From NCBI GenBank assembly GCA_030018645.1, contig JASEHX010000005.1, forward strand, positions 1 through 28,703: a DNA stretch of 28,703 bases, in the 5' to 3' direction. Made by a program: the position numbers and the translations under genes. The notes beneath the pieces were generated by a model. It was not told where the DNA came from. It made no database searches and saw only the letters and a program-made list of their open reading frames with translations. Below are positions 20,502 through 27,973 of this stretch, piece by piece. This DNA is from Candidatus Margulisiibacteriota bacterium (GTDB lineage: Bacteria; Margulisbacteria; WOR-1; O2-12-FULL-45-9). Within the stretch, counting starts at the first letter, position 1. Each line of letters starts with the position of its first letter.

Positions 20502-22703
20502 ATGGTTAAACAAGAAGTCTACCAAGCGTTAGGTTTAACCGACGCAGAATATCAAAAGATCGAACAGATTATGGGCCGTGAGCCCAGCTCAACTGAACTT
20601 GCCATGTTCTCGGTCGAGTGGTCGGAGCATTGTGGCTATCCCAGGTCACGAAAATATTTAGGACTTTTTCCAAAAGAAGGCAAATACGAAGCACTGATCG
20701 GTGAAGATTCGGGTGGCTTTGTGTATGATGGCTTGGCTATTGTCTTCAAGATGGAAAGCCACAACCATCCGTCGCAAGTTGAGCCCAAACAAGGTGCAGC
20801 CACCGGGGTTGGAGGGATTATCCGCGATATCTTTACGGCAGGAGCACGACCGATTGCTTCACTTGATTCGCTCCGTTTTGGCCCCCTTTCCGAACCTTAC
20901 AATCGTTTTTTGCTAAAAGGAGTGGTTGACGGTATCGCATTCTATGGCAACTGCCTTGGTGTCCCAACTGTAGGCGGAGAAATTTATTTTGATGAATCCT
21001 ATAGTGGAAATTGTCTGGTCAACGCTATGAGCATCGGCATTTGTAAAAAAGAGGAGTTGGCACGCGCCCGTGCAGGAGGAGTTGGCAATCCGATTATGTA
21101 CGTTGGTTCCAGTACCGGTAAAGATGGGATTGGCGGCTGTTCTGTATTGGCTTCCCATGAATTTGGGGAAGGGGAGGAAAAGAGGCCAACTGTCCAAATT
21201 GGCGATCCCTTTACCGAAAAGTGTTTAATTGAAGCAACGCTCGAAGCTTTGCAAACCGGCTATTGTGTCGGGATTAAGGATATGGGGGCAGCGGGACTAA
21301 CCTGTTCCTCAGCCGAAATGGCGCATGCCGGCGGGGTGGGGATGGAAATAGATCTTAGCAAAGTTCCATTGCGTGAAGAAGGCATGGAAGCTTACGAAAT
21401 TATGATGTCCGAATCGCAAGAGCGGATGCTGGTTTGCGTGCAAAAAGGCAAAGAAGAGGAGATCGGCAAAATCTTTGAAAAATGGGATCTGCACGGGGTA
21501 GTGATTGGTTATGTGACGGAAAACAATAAATTGAAAGTTAATTATGAAGGCAAAGTGGTAGCTGAAATTGATACCGAAGCTTTAGCAAAAGCTCCATTGT
21601 ATGAAATGCCGGCCGAAAAACCAAATAATCTGGATGAGATTAATAAATTAGATTTAAATTCGATTGCTGAACCAAAAGATTATAACGAGATTTTATTAAA
21701 ACTACTCGCTTCACCCACAATTGCCAGCAAAGAGTGGGTATATTCTCAATATGATCATATGGTGCAGACTAATACTGTGGTCTTGCCAGGATCCGACGCT
21801 TCGGTTTTGAGAATTAAAGGCAAGAAGTGGGGGTTGGCGGCGACTTCAGATTGTAACAGTCGCTATTGCTTTCTAAATCCTTATCGCGGGGCGCAGATTG
21901 CGGTGGCAGAAGCGGCCAGAAATCTGGTGTGCAGCGGAGCCGATCCGACGGCGGTCACTGATTGTCTCAACTTTGGCAATCCTGAAAAGCCCGATCGTTT
22001 TTGGTATTTCAAAAACTGTGTGCAAGGGATTGCCGATGCCTGCCGCGAATTTAATATTGCGGTAATATCCGGGAATGTTTCTCTCTACAACGAAAGTCCC
22101 AAAGGGCCGATTAATCCAACCCCAACCATTGGAATGGTGGGGATATTGCCTGATCTTAACAAGCATTGTACTCAATATTTTAAAAATAAAGGCGATGTGA
22201 TTATTCTCCTTGGCGAAACTAAGAATGAATTAGGCGGCAGTGAGTATTTGAAAGTGATCCATAATAAAGTAGCGGGTGATTGTCCCGAGCTCGATTTAAC
22301 CAGAGAAAAGGCCGTTCAAAAAGTAGTTTACGCAGCCATTCAGCAGGGCTTGCTGAGTTCCGCCCACGATTGTTCGGAGGGAGGATTAGCCGTTGCTTTA
22401 GCGGAATGCTGCATTTCAAATAAAAATATAAATCTTGGTGCGAGTTTGTCGTTAGTCGTTAGTTGTCAGTTGTTAGTTAGAAAAGATTCACTCCTTTTCG
22501 GTGAAACGCAATCAAGAGTAATTGTTTCCTGCGATAAGTCGAAGGCGGCTGAAATTGAAAAGTTGGCCAAAGAAAACGGTGTTCCTTGTGAGCAAATTGG
22601 CGTAGTCGGTGGGCGGGAATTAGGAATTGATGGATTGGTTGATCTTTCGCTTTGCAAGCTGGAAGACGCATGGCGGAGAGCGATTGAAAAGATGCTAGTA
22701 TAA
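20502..22703 (+). CDS. purL: Phosphoribosylformylglycinamidine synthase, PurL subunit
   Basis: PurL performs the ATP-dependent amidation of FGAR to FGAM together with PurS and PurQ. It is the small bacterial form (733 residues from the ATG at 20502; an in-frame TTG 12 bp upstream lies in the repeat and is less likely). WSEHCGYPRSRKYL, MESHNHPSQVEPKQGAATGVGG, KDMGAAGLTCSSAEMA and SGNVSLYNE are family motifs, and two AIR-synthase-like halves are complete. Residues 649-660 (LSLVVSCQLLV, just before RKDSLLFGETQSR) are encoded by a GTTGTTA heptad tract at 22448-22480; the same peptide occurs in NfnA. The gene is separated from purQ by the cassette, so its expression may depend on read-through. Confidence 0.96.
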   Translation: MVKQEVYQALGLTDAEYQKIEQIMGREPSSTELAMFSVEWSEHCGYPRSRKYLGLFPKEGKYEALIGEDSGGFVYDGLAIVFKMESHNHPSQVEPKQGAATGVGGIIRDIFTAGARPIASLDSLRFGPLSEPYNRFLLKGVVDGIAFYGNCLGVPTVGGEIYFDESYSGNCLVNAMSIGICKKEELARARAGGVGNPIMYVGSSTGKDGIGGCSVLASHEFGEGEEKRPTVQIGDPFTEKCLIEATLEALQTGYCVGIKDMGAAGLTCSSAEMAHAGGVGMEIDLSKVPLREEGMEAYEIMMSESQERMLVCVQKGKEEEIGKIFEKWDLHGVVIGYVTENNKLKVNYEGKVVAEIDTEALAKAPLYEMPAEKPNNLDEINKLDLNSIAEPKDYNEILLKLLASPTIASKEWVYSQYDHMVQTNTVVLPGSDASVLRIKGKKWGLAATSDCNSRYCFLNPYRGAQIAVAEAARNLVCSGADPTAVTDCLNFGNPEKPDRFWYFKNCVQGIADACREFNIAVISGNVSLYNESPKGPINPTPTIGMVGILPDLNKHCTQYFKNKGDVIILLGETKNELGGSEYLKVIHNKVAGDCPELDLTREKAVQKVVYAAIQQGLLSSAHDCSEGGLAVALAECCISNKNINLGASLSLVVSCQLLVRKDSLLFGETQSRVIVSCDKSKAAEIEKLAKENGVPCEQIGVVGGRELGIDGLVDLSLCKLEDAWRRAIEKMLV
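22448..22480. repeat. GTCGTTA/GTTGTCA heptad tract in purL
   Basis: Units GTCGTTA, GTCGTTA, GTTGTCA, GTTGTTA, then GTTAG. Encodes LSLVVSCQLLV; reverse-complement relative of the CGACTAA family. Confidence 0.88.
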
Positions 22704-22750
22704 TTATGGCAAGTATCAGGGCAAAATGATGGGATAATTGTATCAAATAA

Positions 22751-22779
22751 TGAAGCGATTAAGCGGGCTAATCGCTTCA
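22751..22779. terminator. Terminator-like hairpin between convergent genes
   Basis: A perfect 10-bp stem, TGAAGCGATT and AATCGCTTCA, encloses a 9-nt loop between the purL stop and the stop of the convergent MNT gene. No long T run follows on either side, so it is a weak intrinsic terminator or a bidirectional barrier. Confidence 0.5.
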
Positions 22780-22811
22780 GAGAAAATAAATTGACTAGGG
22801 CTATTAATCGT

Positions 22812-23111
22812 TTAAGCGCTTTGGATTACCGCGTAATTTTCCAAAATAATCTTTTTAAATTTATCCGAAATGCGGTTCCAATCAAGCAAATCTACCCGAA
22901 AGGGGAGGTTTGAGGATTCAAACGCTTCTTTTGCCCCAACCATTTTTCTACGTTCAATCTTTTCTTTTCCAACAACCACCAAATCTAAATCGGAATATTT
23001 CTTTATCTTGTCAGTTAGGCGTGAGCCAAAAGCGCGGACTTCAATATTTGAAAGGTATTTTCTTAGTATTTCTTTTATTGTCGTCAGATGATTTTCGGGA
23101 ACATTAAGCAT
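22812..23111 (-). CDS. MNT-domain nucleotidyltransferase, antitoxin of the second HEPN/MNT pair
   Basis: This 99-residue minimal nucleotidyltransferase has GSX10DXD (G29-S30, D41-L42-D43 in FGSRLTD...YSDLDLVVVG) followed by VDLLDW, the third acidic strand. It overlaps the HEPN gene upstream by 8 bp. The catalytic residues for AMPylation of a HEPN partner are present. It differs strongly from the MNT protein at 8401-8099, so cross-talk between the pairs seems unlikely but is untested. Confidence 0.85.
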   Translation of the reverse strand: MLNVPENHLTTIKEILRKYLSNIEVRAFGSRLTDKIKKYSDLDLVVVGKEKIERRKMVGAKEAFESSNLPFRVDLLDWNRISDKFKKIILENYAVIQSA

Positions 23112-23523
23112 TGTGTTTTTTTAAATTGGCCAGCAATATTTCTGCCTCTTTTAGAAATGATTTTGCGGACTCAAAAACTTCTTCAGCTGTTTCCTTGTCA
23201 TAAATATGGGCGGTTTCATTGCGTTGGTCGTGGTAATCCATCCATGTTTCTACATTGTTAATAAGCTGGTGTTCTGCTGCTAGCCGAAATAATTCACGGC
23301 GGTTGAGGCCGTCTACATACATTCCGCCTAAGTTGTTTTCCAGCCAACGCTTCATAAATTTCCAACAAAGCTCATAGGTGAATTCAAAATTCTGGATAAC
23401 GCCGGCTCGGATAGTATCTTTGATATCCTCGCCCATTTTCTTGATTTGTTCGTTGGAGCAGGCAACATCCAAAGCTGTTTTTAAAGAGGCAAGGGCCTTT
23501 TCCAAACTAGACAAGTCTAACAT
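23104..23523 (-). CDS. HEPN-domain protein (HI0074/HepT family), putative RNase toxin, second pair
   Basis: This 139-residue helical protein has the HEPN motif RX4HXY (R101, H106, Y108 in RNETAHIY) and FEFTYELCWKFMKRWL, the conserved core helix of the HI0074 family. The RNase residues and the tyrosine AMPylated in HepT are intact. It is the first gene of the pair, with an extended -10 only 7 nt before its ATG, so the toxin would be translated from a leaderless message. Confidence 0.84.
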   Translation of the reverse strand: MLDLSSLEKALASLKTALDVACSNEQIKKMGEDIKDTIRAGVIQNFEFTYELCWKFMKRWLENNLGGMYVDGLNRRELFRLAAEHQLINNVETWMDYHDQRNETAHIYDKETAEEVFESAKSFLKEAEILLANLKKHNA

Positions 23524-23530
23524 TGAGTTT

Positions 23531-23539
23531 ATTTTAGCA
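23531..23539 (-). promoter_or_regulatory. Extended -10 of the second HEPN/MNT pair
   Basis: TGCTAAAAT on the minus strand (23539-23531) lies 7 nt before the HEPN ATG at 23523. No convincing -35 is seen, as expected for extended -10 promoters. Confidence 0.5.
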
Positions 23540-23594
23540 TGTTAAATAAAAATACGCTAGGAGCAGCCATCCGTTAGCGCCTAAAAAGGATTTT

Positions 23595-23603
23595 TGCTAT
23601 AAT
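23595..23603 (+). promoter_or_regulatory. Extended -10 of nfnA
   Basis: TGCTATAAT at 23595-23603 matches the extended -10 consensus perfectly; the nfnA ATG is 8 nt downstream. A weak TTAGCG at 23574-23579 may serve as -35. Confidence 0.62.
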
Positions 23604-23611
23604 GTCTTTTA

Positions 23612-24448
23612 ATGAACCGCATAATTCAAAAAAACAAAATTAACGAAAATATTTTCCGCATTGTAATTGATGCTCCTCACATTGCACGAGCGGCCAAACC
23701 CGGCCAATTCGTAGTTGTGGTCCCCACTGAAAAAGCGGAAAGAATTCCCTTAACCATTGCCGATTTTGACCGCGAAAAAGGCACCATTACCATCATCTTC
23801 CAAATCGTGGGCGCTACCACCAAAGTTCTAGATTCTATTCCTGCCGGCGGTGAAATCGCCCATTTGTTGGGACCGCTTGGCACCCCATCTCACATCGAAA
23901 ACTACGGGACAGTAGTGGTAATTGGGGGAGGAGTGGGAATTGCTGAAATTTACCCTGCTGTGAAAGCTTTGAAAGCGATTGGGAATGAAGTTATAACAGT
24001 TATTGGAGCGAGAAATAGGGATTTATTAATATTTCAAAATGAGTTGTCAGTTGTTAGTTGTCAGTTGTTAGTTACTACAGATGATGGCTCTGCCGGTCGC
24101 AAAGGCTTTGTCTCGGACGAGCTAAAAGATATCATTGCTTCCGGTAAAAAAATCGATCTAGTTCTTGCGGTTGGCCCCGTTCCTATGATGCGGGTTTGTT
24201 GTGAGGTTACTAAACCACACGGAATAAAAACAGTTGTTTCCCTTAATCCAATTATGTTAGATGCCACCGGCATGTGCGGAGCTTGCCGGGTGCAAGTCGG
24301 CGGTAAAACCAAATTTGCCTGTGTTGACGGGCCCGAGTTTGATGGACATCAGGTAGATTTTGCTGATTTGGTGGCGCGGCTTAAACCCTTCAAAGATATG
24401 GAAAAACGCGCGCTCGATCATGTTTGTCGCTTATTGGGTGGAAAATAA
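23612..24448 (+). CDS. nfnA: NfnA/SudB-type ferredoxin-NAD(P) oxidoreductase subunit (FAD, 2Fe-2S)
   Basis: The 278-residue protein has a ferredoxin-reductase FAD domain (GQFVVVVPTEKAERIPLTIAD), an NAD-binding domain (VVIGGGVGIAEIYPAVKALK) and a C-terminal cluster site with D217, C222, C225 and C237 (DATGMCGACR ... FACVDGPEFDGH). Known NfnA proteins hold a 2Fe-2S cluster with one Asp and three Cys, which fits. With the next gene it would form NfnAB, a cytoplasmic electron-bifurcating NADH-dependent ferredoxin:NADP+ oxidoreductase; sulfide dehydrogenase SudBA is the main alternative. Residues 144-154 (ELSVVSCQLLV) come from a heptad tract at 24043-24074 that replaces, without visible length change, the normal segment before TTDDGS. 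Confidence 0.88.
   Translation: MNRIIQKNKINENIFRIVIDAPHIARAAKPGQFVVVVPTEKAERIPLTIADFDREKGTITIIFQIVGATTKVLDSIPAGGEIAHLLGPLGTPSHIENYGTVVVIGGGVGIAEIYPAVKALKAIGNEVITVIGARNRDLLIFQNELSVVSCQLLVTTDDGSAGRKGFVSDELKDIIASGKKIDLVLAVGPVPMMRVCCEVTKPHGIKTVVSLNPIMLDATGMCGACRVQVGGKTKFACVDGPEFDGHQVDFADLVARLKPFKDMEKRALDHVCRLLGGK
24043..24074. repeat. GTTGTCA/GTTGTTA heptad tract in nfnA
   Basis: Units GTTGTCA, GTTGTTA, GTTGTCA, GTTGTTA, then GTTA. Same frame and same peptide (VVSCQLLV) as in purL. Confidence 0.9.
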
Positions 24449-25830
24449 TGGCGGAGAAAAAAATTAGATTACACATGGCGGAACGGTCGGTGGAGGAACG
24501 CGTAAAAGATTTTAATGAAGTTCCGCAAGGTTATACTCCCGAACAAGCGATTGAAGAAGCCAAGCGTTGTATTCAATGCAAAAATCCCCTTTGCATTAAA
24601 GGCTGTCCGGTAGAAGTAAATATCCCGGTTTTTATCAAACTCGTGGCAGAAGGTAAATTCGCCGAAGCGGCCGAGAAGATCAAAGAAACCAATGCTCTCC
24701 CTGCCATTTGCGGCCGGGTTTGCCCCCAGGAAGAACAATGCGAGAAAGAATGTATTTTGGGGAAACGAGGTGAATCGATCGCGATTGGGAATTTGGAACG
24801 TTTCGTTGCAGATTGGGCTAGGAAAAAGCCCTCACCCGCTGGCCATAAAGCTACCCTCCTCTCTCAGAGGGAGAGGGTAGCGATTGTTGGCTCGGGTCCG
24901 GCTGGATTAACCTGTGCAGGTGATTTGGCGCGCATGGGCTACCAAGTTACCATCTTCGAGTCCCTGCATGTTACTGGCGGTGTTCTGACCTATGGGATCC
25001 CTGAATTTCGCTTGCCTAAAGCCATTGTCAATTTGGAAATTGAGTATGTGAAAAGTTTGGGAGTCGAAATAAAAACCGATATGCTGGTGGGCAATGTTTA
25101 CACTATCCAGGAATTATTAAAAGAGTATAAAGCCGTTTTTATTGGATCGGGAGCGGGGTTGCCCAAGTTTATGAATATTCCGGGGGAGAATTTGGATGGC
25201 GTCTATTCGGCCAATGAGTATCTATTTCGTATTAACATGATGAAGGCCTGGCAATTCCCGGAATATTTAACTCCGATTAAAATCGGCAAGCGGGTAGCGG
25301 TAGTGGGAGGGGGGAATGTAGCGATGGATTCTGCGCGCGTTTCCCTGCGCATGGGCGCTGAAGAGGTCTATATCTTTTATCGCCGGACGCAGGAAGAAAT
25401 GCCGGCCAGGATTGAAGAAATCAAGCGGGCAATTGAAGAAGGCATCATCTTTAAAATTTTAACTTTGCCGGTAAAATATCATGCCAATGCCAGCGGCTGG
25501 GTGTCGGAAGCCGAATGCCGGCAAATGGAGCTGGGCGAACCCGACGCTTCGGGGCGGCGAAGACCGGTGGAAATTCCCAATTCAGATTTCAGAATTCAAA
25601 TTGATACGGTGGTGGTGGCGATTGGCAACTTGCCCAATCCGCTGATTCCCCAAAATACTCCCGCGCTTAAAACGGAAAAGTGGGGCGGGGTCATTATTAC
25701 TGAAGAAGGATTAACCTCTATTCCCGGCGTCTATGCGGGCGGGGACATTGTACGCGGGGCGGCCACGGTTATTTCGGCCATGGGGGACGGCAAACGGGCG
25801 GCAAAGGCGATTGCGGCTTTACTAGATTGA
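24448..25830 (+). CDS. nfnB: NfnB/GltA-type NADPH-dependent oxidoreductase (FAD, two 4Fe-4S)
   Basis: The 460-residue protein belongs to the small glutamate synthase (GltA) family. N-terminal cysteines C41, C44, C49, C53 and C88, C92, C98, C102 bind two 4Fe-4S clusters; Rossmann motifs are VAIVGSGPAGLTCAGDLA (FAD) and VAVVGGGNVAMDSA (NADPH), and the end TSIPGVYAGGDIVRGAATVI is intact. ATG 24448 overlaps the nfnA stop by 1 bp; an in-frame TTG at 24424 is inside nfnA and less likely. Adjacent nfnA favours an NfnAB complex over glutamate synthase. Residues 126-143 (KKPSPAGHKATLLSQRER) are coded by the 57-bp hairpin repeat shared with the DNA glycosylase, placed exactly at the linker before the FAD domain. 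Confidence 0.9.
   Translation: MAEKKIRLHMAERSVEERVKDFNEVPQGYTPEQAIEEAKRCIQCKNPLCIKGCPVEVNIPVFIKLVAEGKFAEAAEKIKETNALPAICGRVCPQEEQCEKECILGKRGESIAIGNLERFVADWARKKPSPAGHKATLLSQRERVAIVGSGPAGLTCAGDLARMGYQVTIFESLHVTGGVLTYGIPEFRLPKAIVNLEIEYVKSLGVEIKTDMLVGNVYTIQELLKEYKAVFIGSGAGLPKFMNIPGENLDGVYSANEYLFRINMMKAWQFPEYLTPIKIGKRVAVVGGGNVAMDSARVSLRMGAEEVYIFYRRTQEEMPARIEEIKRAIEEGIIFKILTLPVKYHANASGWVSEAECRQMELGEPDASGRRRPVEIPNSDFRIQIDTVVVAIGNLPNPLIPQNTPALKTEKWGGVIITEEGLTSIPGVYAGGDIVRGAATVISAMGDGKRAAKAIAALLD
24823..24879. repeat. 57-bp dispersed hairpin element in nfnB
   Basis: It shares its first 18 bases, a central AAAGCTA and the last 15 bases with the copy in the DNA glycosylase gene, at the same spacing. The hairpin stem here is imperfect (one T-G wobble). 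Confidence 0.88.
25572..25604. repeat. Degenerate AATTCAG heptad tract in nfnB
   Basis: AATTCCC, AATTCAG, ATTTCAG, AATTCAA, ATTGAT show a 7-bp period. It encodes EIPNSDFRIQID, which keeps the family length before TVVVAIG. Confidence 0.5.
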
Positions 25831-25834
25831 AACA

Positions 25835-26905
25835 GTGCTAAAAACTTCTGATTTTGATTATCAATTTCCTGAAAATATGATTGCAAGCCATCCCGCTGAT
25901 AAACGCGACCATTCTCGGCTTATGGTGCTCAACCGGACCAAACAAACGATTGAGCATTGCATTTTTTACCAAATTATTGACTATCTACAGCCCGGCGACC
26001 TTTTAGTTTTAAATGATACTAAGGTCATACCGGCTAATTTAGTGGGGAGAGAGGAGATTAGGGGCGCAAAGGTTGAAGTGTTGTTGTGCAAACAGATGCC
26101 AGATACCAGATGCCGGATACCGGATACCGGATGTCAGAAATGGGAATGTCTGGTAAAGCCAGGGAAACGCTTAAGCATTAGCTCCAAGGTTATTTTCGGT
26201 GATGGAGAACTGGTTGGAACAGTACTGGATAAAACGGCCAGCGGCGAACAAATCATTCAGTTCGAGTCAAAAGGTGATTTTTGGGAGGCATTGCATAAAC
26301 TTGGTGAAGTGCCGCTGCCGCCGTACATAAAAAAGAAAGTTGAACGTGGAACGTTGAGCGTAGGGAATAGGTACCAGACGGTTTATGCGGAGAAGGAAGG
26401 CGCTGCAGCAGCTCCGACAGCTGGACTGCACTTTACAATCGAGCTGCTAGAAAAGATTAAAAACAAAGGCATTCAAATTGCTTATGTTACGCTTCATACA
26501 GGGTTAGCGACATTTAAGCCGGTGTATGCCGAGAGGGTTGAAGATCATGAAATGTATTCAGAATACTTCGAAGTTCCGCCAGATACTATCGCAGCAGTAA
26601 AAGTGGCAAAACGAGTAATTGCGGTAGGGACGACAAGCGTGCGAGCGTTAGAGTCTTTGGAATTTAACACGAAGACACGAAGACACGAAGTGGGAATAAA
26701 GGGGAAGACAAATATTTTCATTTATCCCGGGTATAAATTTAAAGTTGTTGATGCAATAATAACTAACTTTCATTGGCCAAAATCAACTTTAATCATGCTC
26801 GTATCCGCTTTTGCCGGCAGGGATTTTATCTTCCGCGCTTATGAGGAAGCAATCCGTGAGCAATATCGCTTTTTTTCCTTTGGGGATGTGATGTTGGTCG
26901 TATGA
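25835..26905 (+). CDS. queA: S-adenosylmethionine:tRNA ribosyltransferase-isomerase
   Basis: QueA transfers and isomerises the ribosyl moiety of SAM onto preQ1 in tRNA, giving epoxyqueuosine. The start is GTG at 25835, 4 bp after nfnB, giving LKTSDFDYQFPENMIASHPA as in the family. Motifs VLNDTKVIPANLVG, VKPGKRL, RYQTVYAEKEGAAAAPTAGLHFT, TLHTGLATFKPV and NIFIYPGYKFKVVDAIITNFH are complete over 356 residues. Three loops carry repeat-coded peptides: residues 87-101 (CCGGATA heptads), 169-177 (GTTGAAC heptads) and 278-286 (ACACGAAG octads). The next gene, tgt, acts one step earlier in the same pathway. Confidence 0.94.
   Translation: MLKTSDFDYQFPENMIASHPADKRDHSRLMVLNRTKQTIEHCIFYQIIDYLQPGDLLVLNDTKVIPANLVGREEIRGAKVEVLLCKQMPDTRCRIPDTGCQKWECLVKPGKRLSISSKVIFGDGELVGTVLDKTASGEQIIQFESKGDFWEALHKLGEVPLPPYIKKKVERGTLSVGNRYQTVYAEKEGAAAAPTAGLHFTIELLEKIKNKGIQIAYVTLHTGLATFKPVYAERVEDHEMYSEYFEVPPDTIAAVKVAKRVIAVGTTSVRALESLEFNTKTRRHEVGIKGKTNIFIYPGYKFKVVDAIITNFHWPKSTLIMLVSAFAGRDFIFRAYEEAIREQYRFFSFGDVMLVV
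26093..26134. repeat. CCGGATA/CCAGATG heptad tract in queA
   Basis: Six units: CAGATGC, CAGATAC, CAGATGC, CGGATAC, CGGATAC, CGGATGT. 42 bp is exactly two 21-bp (7-codon) super-repeats, seen as PDTRCRIPDTGC in the protein. Confidence 0.9.
26339..26362. repeat. GTTGAAC/GTGGAAC heptad tract in queA
   Basis: Units GTTGAAC, GTGGAAC, GTTGAGC, GTA. Encodes VERGTLSVG before NRYQTVYA. Confidence 0.8.
26667..26690. repeat. ACACGAAG octad tract in queA
   Basis: Three perfect 8-bp copies. 24 bp is 8 codons, coding for TKTRRHE within the loop before NIFIYPGY. Confidence 0.9.
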
Positions 26906-26911
26906 TATAAT
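26903..26911 (+). promoter_or_regulatory. Extended -10 of tgt inside the end of queA
   Basis: TGATATAAT at 26903-26911 overlaps the queA stop codon, and the tgt ATG is only 5 nt downstream. This is the tightest -10/start spacing in the window and gives tgt its own promoter, leaderless if used. Confidence 0.6.
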
Positions 26912-26916
26912 CGTCT

Positions 26917-27960
26917 ATGCCCTTCAAGTTTGAAGTCATCAAAAAATCCCAAAAATCAAAGGCCAGGGTTGGGAAGATTTACACCGACCGCGGAGTTATA
27001 AATACCCCCGTTTTTATGCCGGTAGGGACGCTGGCAACGGTAAAAACCATGTCGCCGCGCGATCTCCACGAAATTAACTCCGAAATTATTTTAGCAAACA
27101 CCTATCATCTTAACCTGCGGCCCGGGCCGGAATTAATCCAGCAAGCCGGCGGATTACATCAGTTTATGGGCTGGAATAAACCCATTTTGACCGACTCCGG
27201 CGGCTTCCAGGTCTTCTCATTGGCCCATATGCGTAAAATTTCTGACGAAGGGGTTGAATTTACTTCCCATATTGACGGGAAGAAACATTTTTTGACCCCG
27301 CAAAAAGTACTTGAAATTCAAGCGGCGCTTGGCTCTGATATTATGATGCCGCTCGACGAATGCGTGCCGCACCCTTGCGGTAAAAAACAGGCGAGAGAAG
27401 CGGTGGAGAGGACGACAAGGTGGGCCAAGGAATCACCAACGGCTCTGTTTGGAATAGTCCAAGGAAGTACATTTGAAGATTTACGCAAGCAGTCGGCGGA
27501 AGAGATTGTGAAGATTGGATTTCCCGGATATGCCATTGGGGGATTGTCGGTGGGCGAGCCGCAAGAAGAAATGTTTGCTATACTGGAGGTGTTATCTGAC
27601 ATCCTGCCGGAAGATGCGCCGCATTATTTGATGGGGGTTGGCTTTCCCGCTGATATCTTGGGAGCAGTACAGCGGGGCATTGATATGTTTGATTGTGTTA
27701 TACCAACACGTCTTGCCCGCCATGGGGCATTTTTAACTTATGCAGGCAATGTTAATATCCGCCATGCCTGCTTTGAAAAAGATTTTACGCCCATTGATCC
27801 AGATTGCGATTGTTATGCTTGCCAAAATTTCACCAAATCCTATATCCGCCATCTCTTTTGGGCAAGGGAAATCTTAGCAATGCATCTTTTAACTATCCAC
27901 AATTTACGTTTTTACATGCGCATGATGGAAAAAATCAGGCAGAAAATTCTAGATGAATAA
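26917..27960 (+). CDS. tgt: tRNA-guanine transglycosylase
   Basis: Tgt exchanges guanine-34 for preQ1 in tRNAs with GUN anticodons. The catalytic residues are D93 in TDSGGFQVF and nucleophile D259 in GIDMFDCVIPTR; zinc ligands C297, C299, C302 and H328 (CDCYAC ... TIHN) have the standard spacing. The 347 residues are about 25 fewer than usual because the loop before ALFGIVQG is short (WAKESPT). It follows queA by 11 bp, making a queuosine pair. There is no Shine-Dalgarno; the -10 box sits 5 nt before the ATG. Confidence 0.96.
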   Translation: MPFKFEVIKKSQKSKARVGKIYTDRGVINTPVFMPVGTLATVKTMSPRDLHEINSEIILANTYHLNLRPGPELIQQAGGLHQFMGWNKPILTDSGGFQVFSLAHMRKISDEGVEFTSHIDGKKHFLTPQKVLEIQAALGSDIMMPLDECVPHPCGKKQAREAVERTTRWAKESPTALFGIVQGSTFEDLRKQSAEEIVKIGFPGYAIGGLSVGEPQEEMFAILEVLSDILPEDAPHYLMGVGFPADILGAVQRGIDMFDCVIPTRLARHGAFLTYAGNVNIRHACFEKDFTPIDPDCDCYACQNFTKSYIRHLFWAREILAMHLLTIHNLRFYMRMMEKIRQKILDE

Positions 27961-27973
27961 TTATTATTTTTTC

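Noticed and set aside
20490..20502. TTG start for purL
   Set aside because: It falls within the cassette's right heptad; the ATG at 20502 gives the normal N-terminus and has GGGGTTG upstream.
24424..24448. TTG start for nfnB
   Set aside because: It would overlap nfnA by 25 bp and add residues not seen in the family; the ATG overlaps the nfnA stop by 1 bp, as elsewhere in this genome.
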